Of a stretch of 64,000 bases of DNA, positions 6,945 to 16,067 are shown piece after piece. A program made the translations under genes and the position numbers. Origin of the DNA: an uncultured SAR116 cluster alpha proteobacterium (GTDB lineage Bacteria; Pseudomonadota; Alphaproteobacteria; Puniceispirillales; Marisalimonadaceae). Each line of letters opens with the position of its first letter. Position 1 is the stretch's first letter. The notes under the pieces are model-generated. The model ran no database searches. It was not told where the DNA came from and saw only the letters and a program-made list of their open reading frames with translations. The stretch spans positions 57,057 through 121,056 of the forward strand of contig CACNFD010000005.1 in the NCBI GenBank assembly GCA_902619615.1, given 5' to 3'.

Positions 6945-9686
6945 TTACCAGTCTTTATCTTTATCAATTTTTTTCATCATTTTTTTGTTTTTTGCCTTAA
7001 TTATTTTAATTTTTTCTTTGGCAATGTCAGAAGCAGAAGGCAGTTTTTCAAATATTGGTCTTATAATAATACCTTGTTGTGCATCTAATGAAGTTTCTTT
7101 ATCTTCTAAACTTATTAATTTTAAAACGGATTGCTTAGATGAACCTTCTAGAAATTTTGCTTTACCAACAATATTCTCAACCCTTCCAGAAAATTGGTTT
7201 AATGTTTGATCTATGACCCTTGGTCCTAACTTAATGATATTATAAGTACTTTTTTTATTAAAAAAGCTATTACCTTGGTCAACAGTCAACTTATTGTTCT
7301 TGAAAGCTATAAGTTTAGCAGGGAAAAAGGTGTCAGTTATTTTTCTTGCTAATCTCTCAGCGATTAATTTAGAAAACTTAGATAAACTTCCTCCGGCTTG
7401 TGATAGTGACATACTATCAGAGAAGATGATTTGTGATGTTGCAATATCAACAATGCTAACAGTTAAATCTATTTCAGATTGTTTGGTTGATATTGTCTCT
7501 CCCATCAGTTTTGCTTTTATAGTTTTATTATTTATATTTTGTAGAGAAGTAACTATAATATAATCAGCACCGACTTTATTACCTAATTTTGCTAATTCTT
7601 CAGTTCTTACATTTGAGCCTTTAATAAAATTTATCTCTTTATCAATTTCTTTTGAGTTTTTTCTATCCAATAGGGCAAACCTATTACTTTTAACAAGCAT
7701 TGATCTCAGTTGTGGATTAAATATTTTTTCGAAACTTTTCGCAGAGGATCTATCTTTTATTCGATTATTAATTTTGACTGGTGAGACGACAAATCTCATT
7801 CTTTTAAGCTCTGAGGATAGTTGTAATTTTGATACATTTACATTCAATTTAGCTTCAAACATTTCACCAGATTGATTTTTCCCAACTGATATGATTTGCC
7901 AGCTCTGGATAACACCTTTTGTGCTTTGTTTTACTTTTTCTTGAAAGGATGAAGAAGAAGCAAAAGTTTCATCTCCATCTTTAACTGTTTCAAAAGAAGC
8001 CATGTTAGAAGATGTCTGAGATGACATTTGAAGGCCATTCACCTGAGAAATTGCTTGTACGAGACCATCCTTGATCGCGTCTTTAGAATTGAAACCTACA
8101 CCAGTAATTGAGACTGAAACCACAGTTAGTTTGCTTCTGGAATTTGATTCAGTTGAAGATGTTGGGTTTGGATTTTTACCTGATACTTTAGTTTGTGGTT
8201 TTGCATTAGCTTGACCTTCTTTAAATCCCTTTTGAAAAGAAGCTTTATCTTTTTTTGCGTCATCAGTTGCTTTGTCAAGGCCAGATTTTACTCCTTGAGA
8301 CCTTTGATTTTCATTTATCATATTAACGCTAGCAGAATATTGTGATGCTTCCATAGCTCTGGCATTTAGTGTAGATGAAACAGATAATGAATAAACAGCC
8401 ACATACATTTTTTGATTAGTAATAGGGTGGGTGACAATGTCGCTAAATCTCTTTGAAGCACCTTGAATTTGAAGGTTTTCAAGCTTTTGGTAAATTGTTT
8501 CTGCAAATGAGCTTGCTACTTGATTTTCAGAAGTACCATCAGCTTTAGACATTTCTTGAATCTTATCTTTGGCTTCTCTACTTAAAGTAACATCACCTTT
8601 AAGTGCAAGTGCAAGTTCCTTTTGTGCAAATAACTCTGCTCTTCCTTTTGCTGTCCTCATTTGCGCAGATGATTTGCCCTTAATTGGTGTTGCTCCAATA
8701 CCAAATAAAAAAAACTCACCTTTATTATCAATAAATTTTCTACCACCTATTGCTGATGCCCAATTAGTTGTTTTGATATAATCCTTAACACTCATATTTC
8801 CTGGTTCAAGCTTTATTGGAACTCCCTTCAAAAGTGCTAGAGACCTTTGTTCTTGCTCAGGAGACCACATCTTTATTACTGCAATTTCATATTGTCCATC
8901 TACAAATGACTCGAAATGAGCAACTTGATACGCACCTACAAGTGTCATTGATGATAATGTCTTGACAGAGGATGTGTTTTCTTGCGAAATCTGACCTTGC
9001 AATTTTTTGGCTAATTGTTTTAAAGAACTTATTTCACTCTCTAAGGCTAAAAGTTCTGCTTCAGCTTTTTTTAAATCTTTAGCTTTTTTTTTGCCGGAAG
9101 CATCTATTTTTATATTTAATTTTGAAATAAATTGAGACAGTGGGCCAGCCATTACAGCACTAATAGATATACCATCTATATTATTAAAATTATTACTAAG
9201 TGTTTTATCGTAGTTAATTGCAGCCTTTTTGTATTTTCTAATTTTACTTTGTAATTTCAATTCTAAGTTATATTTTTTCTCATCAAATTCAGTTGATAAT
9301 CCAGAACTAGGAATAGTTATAAGGTCTTCTGCTGAAATTGTAGTTCTAATATATGATATGATGTCGCCTTTAGCAGTAATATTAGCCTCAAAGGCCTTCA
9401 TTGCTCTAATGTTCAAGAAGTTAGGATTTGTAGATGGATCTACTTCTTCAAATACACTGCTTCCAATGGAAATAAAAAACCCTTTATCTTCGTTCCAACC
9501 TTCAGACACTCCTGCATCTAAAATAAAATCTTGTGCTAATTCAGATGCAGTTTTATTTTCTAGAACAAATGGCTCAGAATTAGCTAGATTCCTCACTCTC
9601 TCAACTTCATTTGCGTTTGCATTTAAGAAGAAGAAAAATGATAGCAGAAAGACGTAACGTTTCTGTAAAAAAAAAGATTTTAACAT
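6945..9686 (-). CDS. Large exported protein with duplicated N-domain plus FlgT/LPP20-like and CsgG-like domains
   Basis: 913 residues. Signal peptide (FLLSFFFFLNANA), a ~470-residue N-terminal domain shared with the 530-residue neighbour and including a coiled coil (about 205-240), and a polar linker around 500-545. A ~100-residue domain beginning ITGVGFNSKDAIKDGLVQAI then resembles the FlgT/LPP20 N-domain. The C-terminal domain has the hallmarks of CsgG/LpoB-like proteins: RFALLDRKNSKEI, then ELAKLGNKVGADYIIV, then SIVDIATSQIIFSD. CsgG-fold proteins act at the outer membrane or as wall-synthase activators. It is the second gene of the operon. The CsgG-like call is by motif recognition only; the N-domain is unrecognised. 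Confidence 0.7.
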   Translation of the reverse strand: MLKSFFLQKRYVFLLSFFFFLNANANEVERVRNLANSEPFVLENKTASELAQDFILDAGVSEGWNEDKGFFISIGSSVFEEVDPSTNPNFLNIRAMKAFEANITAKGDIISYIRTTISAEDLITIPSSGLSTEFDEKKYNLELKLQSKIRKYKKAAINYDKTLSNNFNNIDGISISAVMAGPLSQFISKLNIKIDASGKKKAKDLKKAEAELLALESEISSLKQLAKKLQGQISQENTSSVKTLSSMTLVGAYQVAHFESFVDGQYEIAVIKMWSPEQEQRSLALLKGVPIKLEPGNMSVKDYIKTTNWASAIGGRKFIDNKGEFFLFGIGATPIKGKSSAQMRTAKGRAELFAQKELALALKGDVTLSREAKDKIQEMSKADGTSENQVASSFAETIYQKLENLQIQGASKRFSDIVTHPITNQKMYVAVYSLSVSSTLNARAMEASQYSASVNMINENQRSQGVKSGLDKATDDAKKDKASFQKGFKEGQANAKPQTKVSGKNPNPTSSTESNSRSKLTVVSVSITGVGFNSKDAIKDGLVQAISQVNGLQMSSQTSSNMASFETVKDGDETFASSSSFQEKVKQSTKGVIQSWQIISVGKNQSGEMFEAKLNVNVSKLQLSSELKRMRFVVSPVKINNRIKDRSSAKSFEKIFNPQLRSMLVKSNRFALLDRKNSKEIDKEINFIKGSNVRTEELAKLGNKVGADYIIVTSLQNINNKTIKAKLMGETISTKQSEIDLTVSIVDIATSQIIFSDSMSLSQAGGSLSKFSKLIAERLARKITDTFFPAKLIAFKNNKLTVDQGNSFFNKKSTYNIIKLGPRVIDQTLNQFSGRVENIVGKAKFLEGSSKQSVLKLISLEDKETSLDAQQGIIIRPIFEKLPSASDIAKEKIKIIKAKNKKMMKKIDKDKDW

Positions 9687-9701
9687 TACTCACCTATAAA
9701 A

Positions 9702-10841
9702 TTATATGCCTTGGGCTTTTAAGCTATTTACAATTTCTTGTGCAGCTTTCTCACCAGCTTTTATTAAAGCATTTTTTTCAGCCTCATTGTCTTCTAATCC
9801 TTGTGATCTTACCTGGACTGGACCGATAGATGCTACTACTTCAGGAAATCCATCAATTATTTGGGACACGTCTACTCTTATACTTGCTGATACTGTAAAG
9901 TTTCCACTAACTTTGTCTACAAGAGCAGTATTCACATTAATGGTACCAATAGCAACGAAACCAATGATTTTGTTACATCTATCATTTTCGGCAATAGCAT
10001 CAAAAATTTCAGCTTCGGTGTCATCAGTTAATTTATCCAGTGTTGAAAATTCTTCTTCAATTATATCACTTGGAGGAGCACCACATCTCTTTGCAAATGA
10101 CGGATATCTAATACCTCTAAAACCATTGTTACTTAATGTTTTGGCTATGTTATTATTTAAGTCAGATGAAGGCATTATAACCCATGCTCTTTCCGAAGAT
10201 CTTTGCTTTATTTCTGTGCTTCCACCTGTAACTGTTTTTTTAAAAGCACTGGCTTCTTTGTTCACGACAGTTGTAGTTCCGTCTGTAGTAGCATTTTTTT
10301 CAGCAGCTACTCCTTTTTCAACTTTTTGAATTTTGGCAACTTTATTATCATATACTTTTGTATCAGTTGATTCTGCTTTTCTGGCTATAAAAAATGAAAC
10401 CATTCTTTTACGCTTTTTACCCGAATTAGAACTACTTGCTGTGTTATTTCCGCCATATAGAAGGGACTCAAAAAGTTTACCATTAACTGTAGCTCTAACT
10501 TTAACGTTTAGTTTAAGATCTTTTTGATCTTGTTTTGACTTAGTAACGTTAACAAAACTATCAGTTTGTGAATTTATAGTTTCTTTCACTTTAAGATATT
10601 GGTCTAATTTATTTCTTTCAGTAACACACTTACTAATAAATTTTTGTAAAACACTTTGTTTAGCTTTTGTGATACCTTCTGAAATTACTTCAGGTGATGG
10701 TTTGGGAGTTCCAGAAAAAAAACCTTTTGGTTTTGGTATATCAACACTCACAGTCGCATCAAATGTTGTGTCAGCATTACATACAGCAAAAGCGTTCAAA
10801 GGAAAGAATATCATAATTGAAAGGAAAATAAATTTTTTCAT
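9702..10841 (-). CDS. Exported FlgT/LPP20-like protein, first gene of minus operon
   Basis: 379 residues with a signal peptide (FIFLSIMIFFPLNAFA). An early domain (EGITKAKQSVLQKFISKCV) followed by LKLNVKVRATVNG looks like the FlgT/LPP20-type N-domain. After a Thr/Lys-rich stretch the C-terminal half (about 210-379) carries VIMPSSDLNNNIAKTL and ends with EAEKNALIKAGEKAAQEIV, a pattern typical of envelope proteins in which a strand pair is followed by an amphipathic helix. Four Cys could form disulfides. It is 15 bp upstream of the 913-residue gene and divergent from the plus operon at 11076. Domain names are tentative; export is well supported. Confidence 0.6.
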   Translation of the reverse strand: MKKFIFLSIMIFFPLNAFAVCNADTTFDATVSVDIPKPKGFFSGTPKPSPEVISEGITKAKQSVLQKFISKCVTERNKLDQYLKVKETINSQTDSFVNVTKSKQDQKDLKLNVKVRATVNGKLFESLLYGGNNTASSSNSGKKRKRMVSFFIARKAESTDTKVYDNKVAKIQKVEKGVAAEKNATTDGTTTVVNKEASAFKKTVTGGSTEIKQRSSERAWVIMPSSDLNNNIAKTLSNNGFRGIRYPSFAKRCGAPPSDIIEEEFSTLDKLTDDTEAEIFDAIAENDRCNKIIGFVAIGTINVNTALVDKVSGNFTVSASIRVDVSQIIDGFPEVVASIGPVQVRSQGLEDNEAEKNALIKAGEKAAQEIVNSLKAQGI

Positions 10842-11075
10842 GTTTAACCCGGATTTAAAAATTAATACTTTTATTATTAAATTTAATTACTTTTAATAAA
10901 CAATAATATATAATATAATATACAACATGTTAATTGAAAATTAGACAATAATATAAATACTAATTTATATTTAATTTCAGAGCGCTCATCCAAATATAAA
11001 ATTAATTTGTTTAATTTACTAAAAACTGTCTGTTTTTTCCATAAACAAATTGATTAAATAAAATGGAAAACGAAA
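10842..11075. promoter_or_regulatory. Divergent intergenic region between the two envelope operons
   Basis: 234 bp of very AT-rich sequence between the first genes of the divergent operons (379-residue gene on minus, 249-residue gene on plus). It must hold both promoters, but in such AT-rich DNA I cannot single out -35/-10 boxes with confidence. A GC-richer island, cagagcgctcatcc, near 10979 is the only non-AT feature and contains the palindrome AGCGCT. No small ORF or hairpin terminator seen. Confidence 0.4.
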
Positions 11076-11825
11076 ATGATTAAGAATTTTTTTTTCAAGA
11101 ATATCTTTACAATTCTTTTGTTATTATTTGTTACCCCTTCATTCTCTCAAGAAACCAATTTATTAAATAAAACTTTTTTAATTTTTTTAGAAAAAGAGTT
11201 TTTATCTAATCAGATCATAACTAAGAAAAACTCTAATGAAGATTATGTCACAATTTTAGATATCAAAAAGTCTGAATATCTAGTTTCTTTCGATTTGTTA
11301 AATAAAAACATCAATCAAGATTGGCTTTTAATCCCAACATTAAAGATTGTTAATAAAGTTGATAATAAAACATATGCTTTTTCTAGATCACTTGCTTTTG
11401 AAAAAAAATCCAACCTTTTGGAAATAGAAACAATTGCTAAAATGTTAGTGAGCTCTAGCTTAGAGCAGATGAAGAAAAACGGTATCCAATTTGTAATAGG
11501 CGACAAACAATTTGTTGATAAAAAAGAAAAGAAAATCGTCATCTCTCTAAATTATTTCAACTCATGTGAGAGTAACAAAATTATTGATGTCATGGAAAAA
11601 GAGTTTCCAGGTTTCATTCACATGGAAACTGAAGGTCATAATACACAAAGTAAAACTAAATTAGCTTACTATACTGTCTCTACAATATATAAAATTAAAA
11701 AATGGCTTGGTCTGACAATCAATGAATATGGTTTTAGTCCAGATGATTTTTTTATTAGGGTTTATAAATCAAAAATTGATATCAACAAACTCAGCAAATC
11801 AAAATATTTTTATGTTTGTGAATAA
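11076..11825 (+). CDS. Exported protein, first of two tandem paralogues
   Basis: 249 residues with a signal peptide (IFTILLLLFVTPSFS, cleavage near SFSQ). The C-terminal ~90 residues share a pattern with the next gene: a strand-rich start (NYFNSCESNKIIDVM), EFPGFIHM, a YYT segment, and a Lys-rich helix with KKWLGLTI. Two Cys lie in the C-terminal part. It is the first gene of the plus operon and 1 bp from the following start. The family is unrecognised; the duplication with the neighbour suggests two related periplasmic subunits. Confidence 0.55.
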   Translation: MIKNFFFKNIFTILLLLFVTPSFSQETNLLNKTFLIFLEKEFLSNQIITKKNSNEDYVTILDIKKSEYLVSFDLLNKNINQDWLLIPTLKIVNKVDNKTYAFSRSLAFEKKSNLLEIETIAKMLVSSSLEQMKKNGIQFVIGDKQFVDKKEKKIVISLNYFNSCESNKIIDVMEKEFPGFIHMETEGHNTQSKTKLAYYTVSTIYKIKKWLGLTINEYGFSPDDFFIRVYKSKIDINKLSKSKYFYVCE

Positions 11826-11826
11826 G

Positions 11827-12696
11827 ATGAACAAAATAAAAGCTACATTTTTAATAATATTTTTATCATTGATATCAATGAATGCTTATTCTGCTGAGCA
11901 AAAACCATTAATTTCATTATATGTATTAGGAGAAAATAAAAACAATAAATCTATCAAAATATCTATACAATCAACTCTTAATCAAAGCGGTTTTGTAATT
12001 AAAGATGGCAATAGGTCTATCAAAAATTTAGATTTAAAAAACACAAAAAATTTAGATAAGCTTCTTGAAAATTCTGATATTTTAAGTGACATTATTGATG
12101 CTGAATTATTGATTACTTTAAAATTAAATTATCAGCGTATCAATAAACTATCATCAAGTGTTTATATTTCTTCAGAAATATACAATACCCAAACAAAAAA
12201 TTATATATCTACTTGGTCTACTCCAAGGAAAATTATCAAGTTTCCTAAGGATTGTGATAATATTTGTGAAAACCTTTTATTAAGTGAAAAAGTTATTCTA
12301 TTGTCTGATCAACTTGGGAATAGTATCTTAAGAATTCTGGATGCAAAGTTAAAAGAACAGAAAAATTATAGTAATATTTCGAAAGTTTATAATTTTAAAT
12401 TTTATAATTTTAAAGATAAAGATATCATCTATTTAACAGATATAATGGTAAATGAATTTCCTGGATTTATCAAAATTACTAATGAACAAAGTTTTGGCAA
12501 GCAGAATAGCTGGTCTTACTATTCATCTACTGATTTATTGAAATTAAAAAAATGGTTAGTGATTTCATTATCAGACATAGATCTTAAAATTGACAAGGAT
12601 TATGAGATATCAGTGTCTGACAATAATTTTTTTATTAAAAAATTCCCATCATTTAACTCTTTAGGCTCAAAAGGCAACACAAAGAAATTTAATTAA
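11827..12696 (+). CDS. Exported protein, second of two tandem paralogues
   Basis: 289 residues when started at the ATG at 11827 instead of the ORF-track start 11722. That ATG directly follows the preceding stop and gives a proper signal peptide (ATFLIIFLSLISMNAYSA). The C-terminal region repeats the pattern of the upstream gene (NEFPGFIKI, SYYSSTDLLKLKKWLVISL). The N-terminal half (LISLYVLGENKNNKSIKISI) looks like a mixed alpha/beta periplasmic domain. No known family. Part of the operon that continues with the ExbD-like gene. Confidence 0.55.
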   Translation: MNKIKATFLIIFLSLISMNAYSAEQKPLISLYVLGENKNNKSIKISIQSTLNQSGFVIKDGNRSIKNLDLKNTKNLDKLLENSDILSDIIDAELLITLKLNYQRINKLSSSVYISSEIYNTQTKNYISTWSTPRKIIKFPKDCDNICENLLLSEKVILLSDQLGNSILRILDAKLKEQKNYSNISKVYNFKFYNFKDKDIIYLTDIMVNEFPGFIKITNEQSFGKQNSWSYYSSTDLLKLKKWLVISLSDIDLKIDKDYEISVSDNNFFIKKFPSFNSLGSKGNTKKFN

Positions 12697-12743
12697 ATCA
12701 AAAAAGTTTCTAATTTTTCCATAATTTAAATATGGAGAAAAAT

Positions 12744-13154
12744 ATGAACTCGAATTACTCACATAACCCTCTAACTGAAGTTGCTTTAGCATTATCAATG
12801 GCATTTTTTGCTTTAATGGTCCTAACAATTTTTGCACTTTCTCAAAAACAATTAAAATCAACTGAAAGTGATAAAATTTCAATAAATTCAAAATCTTCAG
12901 TTAATAAAGACAAAAAAGATGAAAAAAGAACATTAGTTTTTTATCACAATAAAAATTTTTATGATCAAAATCTAAAAAGATGGAGACTTAAAAATCATGG
13001 AGAAAAAACCGTCCGATATACCTTAGCTGTTCCAACAAAAATGTCAGTTAAAGAATTATTTGAAATTAAAAATCTTTTTCAAGGTTTTGACCTGCAAGTT
13101 ACTGAGCAAAACCAGCAATGGAATGAAGCTTTAGAGAAAATATCAACTAAATAG
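12744..13154 (+). CDS. ExbD/MotB-like bitopic protein with Glu in the ion-binding position
   Basis: 136 residues from the ATG at 12744, preferred over 12732 because GGAG lies 6 bp upstream. The layout is ExbD-like: a very short cytoplasmic start, one transmembrane helix and a periplasmic domain of about 100 residues. The start of the helix, NPLTEVALALSMAFFALM, lines up with the ExbD/TolR pattern in which Pro is followed two residues later by the proton-carrying Asp (P-x-x-D-V-x-L-x-L); here that position is Glu12. ExbD, TolR and MotB use this acid to couple ion flow through an ExbB/TolQ/MotA channel. A channel-type gene lies at the left edge of the window. The ExbD relationship is inferred from layout and helix motif only. 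Confidence 0.55.
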   Translation: MNSNYSHNPLTEVALALSMAFFALMVLTIFALSQKQLKSTESDKISINSKSSVNKDKKDEKRTLVFYHNKNFYDQNLKRWRLKNHGEKTVRYTLAVPTKMSVKELFEIKNLFQGFDLQVTEQNQQWNEALEKISTK

Positions 13155-13165
13155 GATAAATTATC

Positions 13166-13777
13166 ATGAAATTAGTATTAACAATAATTATAATTTTATC
13201 AGCTTCTATGGCGAATGCTAAAAGTTATAATCGTCCATATATAAAAATGTTATTAATTGAAAATGCAAGGCTCTCAGAATACGTTACTCCTGCCTTAGCA
13301 ATTGCAGTAGCTAAAGTTGAATCTGATTTAAGGCCTGATGCAGTTAGTAACAAAGGCGCTATAGGTGTAATGCAAATTATGCCACGTACTGGGTTATTAG
13401 AATTTGGAGTAAAAAGAAAAGATTTATTTAACCCAATTATTAATATTAAAATAGGTGTTAAATTTTTAGACCAATTAATAAAAAAGTATAGAGGGAATAT
13501 TGGAGTTGCCTTATCACATTATAACGGAGGTTCAGCAGTTGGAGTATGGCCAAATGTAAAAATTATTCCTGCTACGTATCCCTATGTTGTAAAAGTCTTA
13601 AAAAAGTCCAATGAATTAGTTAATATGGCACCTACATTACGAAAACAAAAAGATTTGATTGAAGCAAAATTCAAACTAATTCAAAGTAAAGAAAAGTCCG
13701 AAATCGATTTATTAGTTGCTAAAATAGATGATTGGTTGGAGATTTATAACAATTATAAATTAAATAAAATAAATTAA
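13166..13777 (+). CDS. Lytic transglycosylase, SLT domain
   Basis: 203 residues. Signal peptide (LTIIIILSASMANA, cleavage near 18) followed by a soluble-lytic-transglycosylase domain: the catalytic Glu52 in AVAKVESDL, the NKGAIGVMQIMP block, and LSHYNGG. Enzymes of this family cut the glycan strands of peptidoglycan in the periplasm, leaving 1,6-anhydro ends, often to open the wall for a trans-envelope complex. The remaining ~70 residues after the domain are helical and charged. It follows the ExbD-like gene by 11 bp, which fits a machine that needs a local gap in the wall. Family assignment is firm. Confidence 0.88.
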   Translation: MKLVLTIIIILSASMANAKSYNRPYIKMLLIENARLSEYVTPALAIAVAKVESDLRPDAVSNKGAIGVMQIMPRTGLLEFGVKRKDLFNPIINIKIGVKFLDQLIKKYRGNIGVALSHYNGGSAVGVWPNVKIIPATYPYVVKVLKKSNELVNMAPTLRKQKDLIEAKFKLIQSKEKSEIDLLVAKIDDWLEIYNNYKLNKIN

Positions 13778-13831
13778 TAAATTAATTTGTGTTAATCTTA
13801 TTATTAATTTTTACTTTAGTTAGGTTTTTAA

Positions 13832-15550
13832 ATGCGTGACAAACTTTTTTTTGACGACTGGAAAGAGTTTACTCTTCAAAAACCTGATGAGGTTATTTTA
13901 AATCATTTTGAAAACATAAAAAATAAAACTACGATAAATGGAACTTTAAAGTACCCAAATTTAAAAGAAGTAAACAAAGTTTTTGCGCTTTTTATAACTC
14001 ATAATTATGGATCAGTAATTTATGAATTATGTAATTTTTTAAGATATTTAAGTCAAAATAATTTACCTTTTTACAATATCATGATCATGGACAATAATGA
14101 TCTTTTAAAAAAAATTAAAAAAATAAATTTTAGAAACAGCCATGAAATATCAAACAAATTCACCTTAAAACTAGAGAGTTATAATTTTGATATTGCTTAC
14201 TCTAGAATTTCAAATTTAATTATAATCATTGAATTTTTAGAAGAAATTTTAGGTCTTGAGGAGATATTGTCATTAGATAAATCTATTAATAAAGCAAATT
14301 CCCAAAGTGATTTAAAAGCAGTTTCAAATAATATTTCTAAGAAAGTTTATTCTTATTTAAAGAACTTACTTCCAACATCACATCTGCAAAGTTTTTCAGC
14401 AGCAATTGGAAATCTCATTATAAAAATAAATAAAGATGACAATCATAAGATCGTGTCGGAGGATATATCGGATGATTTTATATTTGAGTTTTGGGTTTCC
14501 TCAGGGTCAGGAGAAAAAGATTTATTAATTAAAACCTTTACTTTAGCTGCTGATTTATGTCTGACCTATAAAAAATCAATAGAACTTAGTGAAAAATATC
14601 AAGTCTCTTCAAAGCATAAGGATTATGAGGAGTATTCTGCGAACTCGATTTCAAACGAAGTGTTAAATGAATTTCTTGAACAAATAATTTCAAATGATGA
14701 GCATGTGTTTTCAAAAAGTTTTAACAAACTTAGTATTTTGAATTCCAATAAAATTAATATTCTTAAGAAAAAAGAGCTTGGAGATATAGAAGTCTTTTCT
14801 AAATATGATGATTTATCTATGAAACTACCTTTAACTATTTTAAGAATATGTGTATTTGGAAACATGCAGAATAAGATAATAGAAAATGGAAGAAGAAAAA
14901 AAATAGATCTTCCTGATTTTTTTCAGTCATATTGTGATGATTCCAAATATTATGAACAAAGCCAAATTATACTAAACATTATAAATAATAATTCTTTTTT
15001 ATGTGAAATTTTATTTTATAAACTATGGTCCTTTGAAACTCCTAAAATTTTAAATATGATTAGAAACTATTTAAATAAGGATGAAAGTATTTTATTTGAA
15101 AACTTTTTAAATCAGAAAAAAGAAACTCTTGATTTTGATCCTAATTTAGATGACTTTGCACTCCTTAAAGAATTAGATAAGAAAAAAGAGAATTACTCTC
15201 CAGATGAATATAGAGAAGAAATTTTAACTAATTTATACAATGAATTTAAAATTTATATTAAATCGAGTGAATTCCAGTCTAACTTTAATAGTTTCTTAAA
15301 TTTCTTGAGTAAGACTAAAAAAAATTCTATTTCTTTTCGAAGAAGTGGCTTTGATTTTAATAAAAGTAATAAAGAAAATCTTGAAACAATAACTGAAATT
15401 TATAATGCTCTTATGGTTATTAAAGAGTTTTTGTGCAATTTTTTAGAAACCTTAAATCAAAATGTAAATAATCTGAAGTTTAAATTTAATGAAGATAAGA
15501 TAATTTTCTTTGAACATTTTAAATTATTATATTCTAAAGAAGGTATTTAA
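13832..15550 (+). CDS. Large cytosolic protein of unknown family
   Basis: 572 residues, without signal peptide or obvious transmembrane helix, Asn/Lys/Ile-rich and largely helical. The first 130 residues include a hydrophobic, Rossmann-like strand pattern (KVFALFITHNYGSVIY, NIMIMDNNDLL). The middle contains ISDDFIFEFWVSSGSG; the C-terminus is helical (LMVIKEFLCNFLETLNQNV). I find no nucleotide-binding, nuclease or helicase motif. It lies 54 bp after the transglycosylase and overlaps nothing; the next start is 1 bp after its stop. Its position between a wall hydrolase and a membrane-anchored protease suggests a cytoplasmic component of the same system, which is inference. Confidence 0.5.
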   Translation: MRDKLFFDDWKEFTLQKPDEVILNHFENIKNKTTINGTLKYPNLKEVNKVFALFITHNYGSVIYELCNFLRYLSQNNLPFYNIMIMDNNDLLKKIKKINFRNSHEISNKFTLKLESYNFDIAYSRISNLIIIIEFLEEILGLEEILSLDKSINKANSQSDLKAVSNNISKKVYSYLKNLLPTSHLQSFSAAIGNLIIKINKDDNHKIVSEDISDDFIFEFWVSSGSGEKDLLIKTFTLAADLCLTYKKSIELSEKYQVSSKHKDYEEYSANSISNEVLNEFLEQIISNDEHVFSKSFNKLSILNSNKINILKKKELGDIEVFSKYDDLSMKLPLTILRICVFGNMQNKIIENGRRKKIDLPDFFQSYCDDSKYYEQSQIILNIINNNSFLCEILFYKLWSFETPKILNMIRNYLNKDESILFENFLNQKKETLDFDPNLDDFALLKELDKKKENYSPDEYREEILTNLYNEFKIYIKSSEFQSNFNSFLNFLSKTKKNSISFRRSGFDFNKSNKENLETITEIYNALMVIKEFLCNFLETLNQNVNNLKFKFNEDKIIFFEHFKLLYSKEGI

Positions 15551-15551
15551 G

Positions 15552-16067
15552 ATGGATAATAAAGATAAAATTTCAGACACCTTTTTAGCATTAAATTATT
15601 TAAATTTATCTAAAAATTATTCTACGCCAGAACTAAAATCAAAATTCAACATTAAAATGGTTTGGGATGTTTACTTAAACCCACTTAAATACCAAGATCA
15701 AATTAATGAATTTTTAAAAAACAAAGTTTTTTCTGATGCTTATTTTTTAATTCTTAAAAATGAAGGGTGTATTTATCAATCAAAATTAAATGCTGCATCT
15801 AGTGAAAGAATATTTTCTAGATCATCAAATGAATTTAAAATTGAGATAGTTAAATCAAATAAAAATGAAGACGTATATTATTTAATTATTAAATTCATTA
15901 ATGATATTGATTTACAACTTTCAAATTTATATGTTATTTGCGACAATAAAAGTGATTGCATAAAGCTACCTTTTTTAAATGATAAACAGGCTCAAATTTT
16001 GATAAAAAAATCTGATAACTTTTTTAACCTTATTACAAACCCTAACGCAGAGATTTTTATAAGGTGA
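15552..16067 (+). CDS. Small cytosolic protein of unknown family
   Basis: 171 residues from the ATG at 15552, chosen over the ORF-track start 15510 because it follows the upstream stop directly and avoids a long overlap. No signal or membrane segment. The N-terminal part looks helical (FLALNYLNLSKNY); the second half is strand-rich (EDVYYLIIKFIND, LYVICDNKSDCIKLPF), suggesting a small beta-sandwich or mixed domain. Its stop overlaps the GTG start of the Lon-like gene by two bases, so the two are translationally coupled. Function unknown. Confidence 0.5.
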   Translation: MDNKDKISDTFLALNYLNLSKNYSTPELKSKFNIKMVWDVYLNPLKYQDQINEFLKNKVFSDAYFLILKNEGCIYQSKLNAASSERIFSRSSNEFKIEIVKSNKNEDVYYLIIKFINDIDLQLSNLYVICDNKSDCIKLPFLNDKQAQILIKKSDNFFNLITNPNAEIFIR

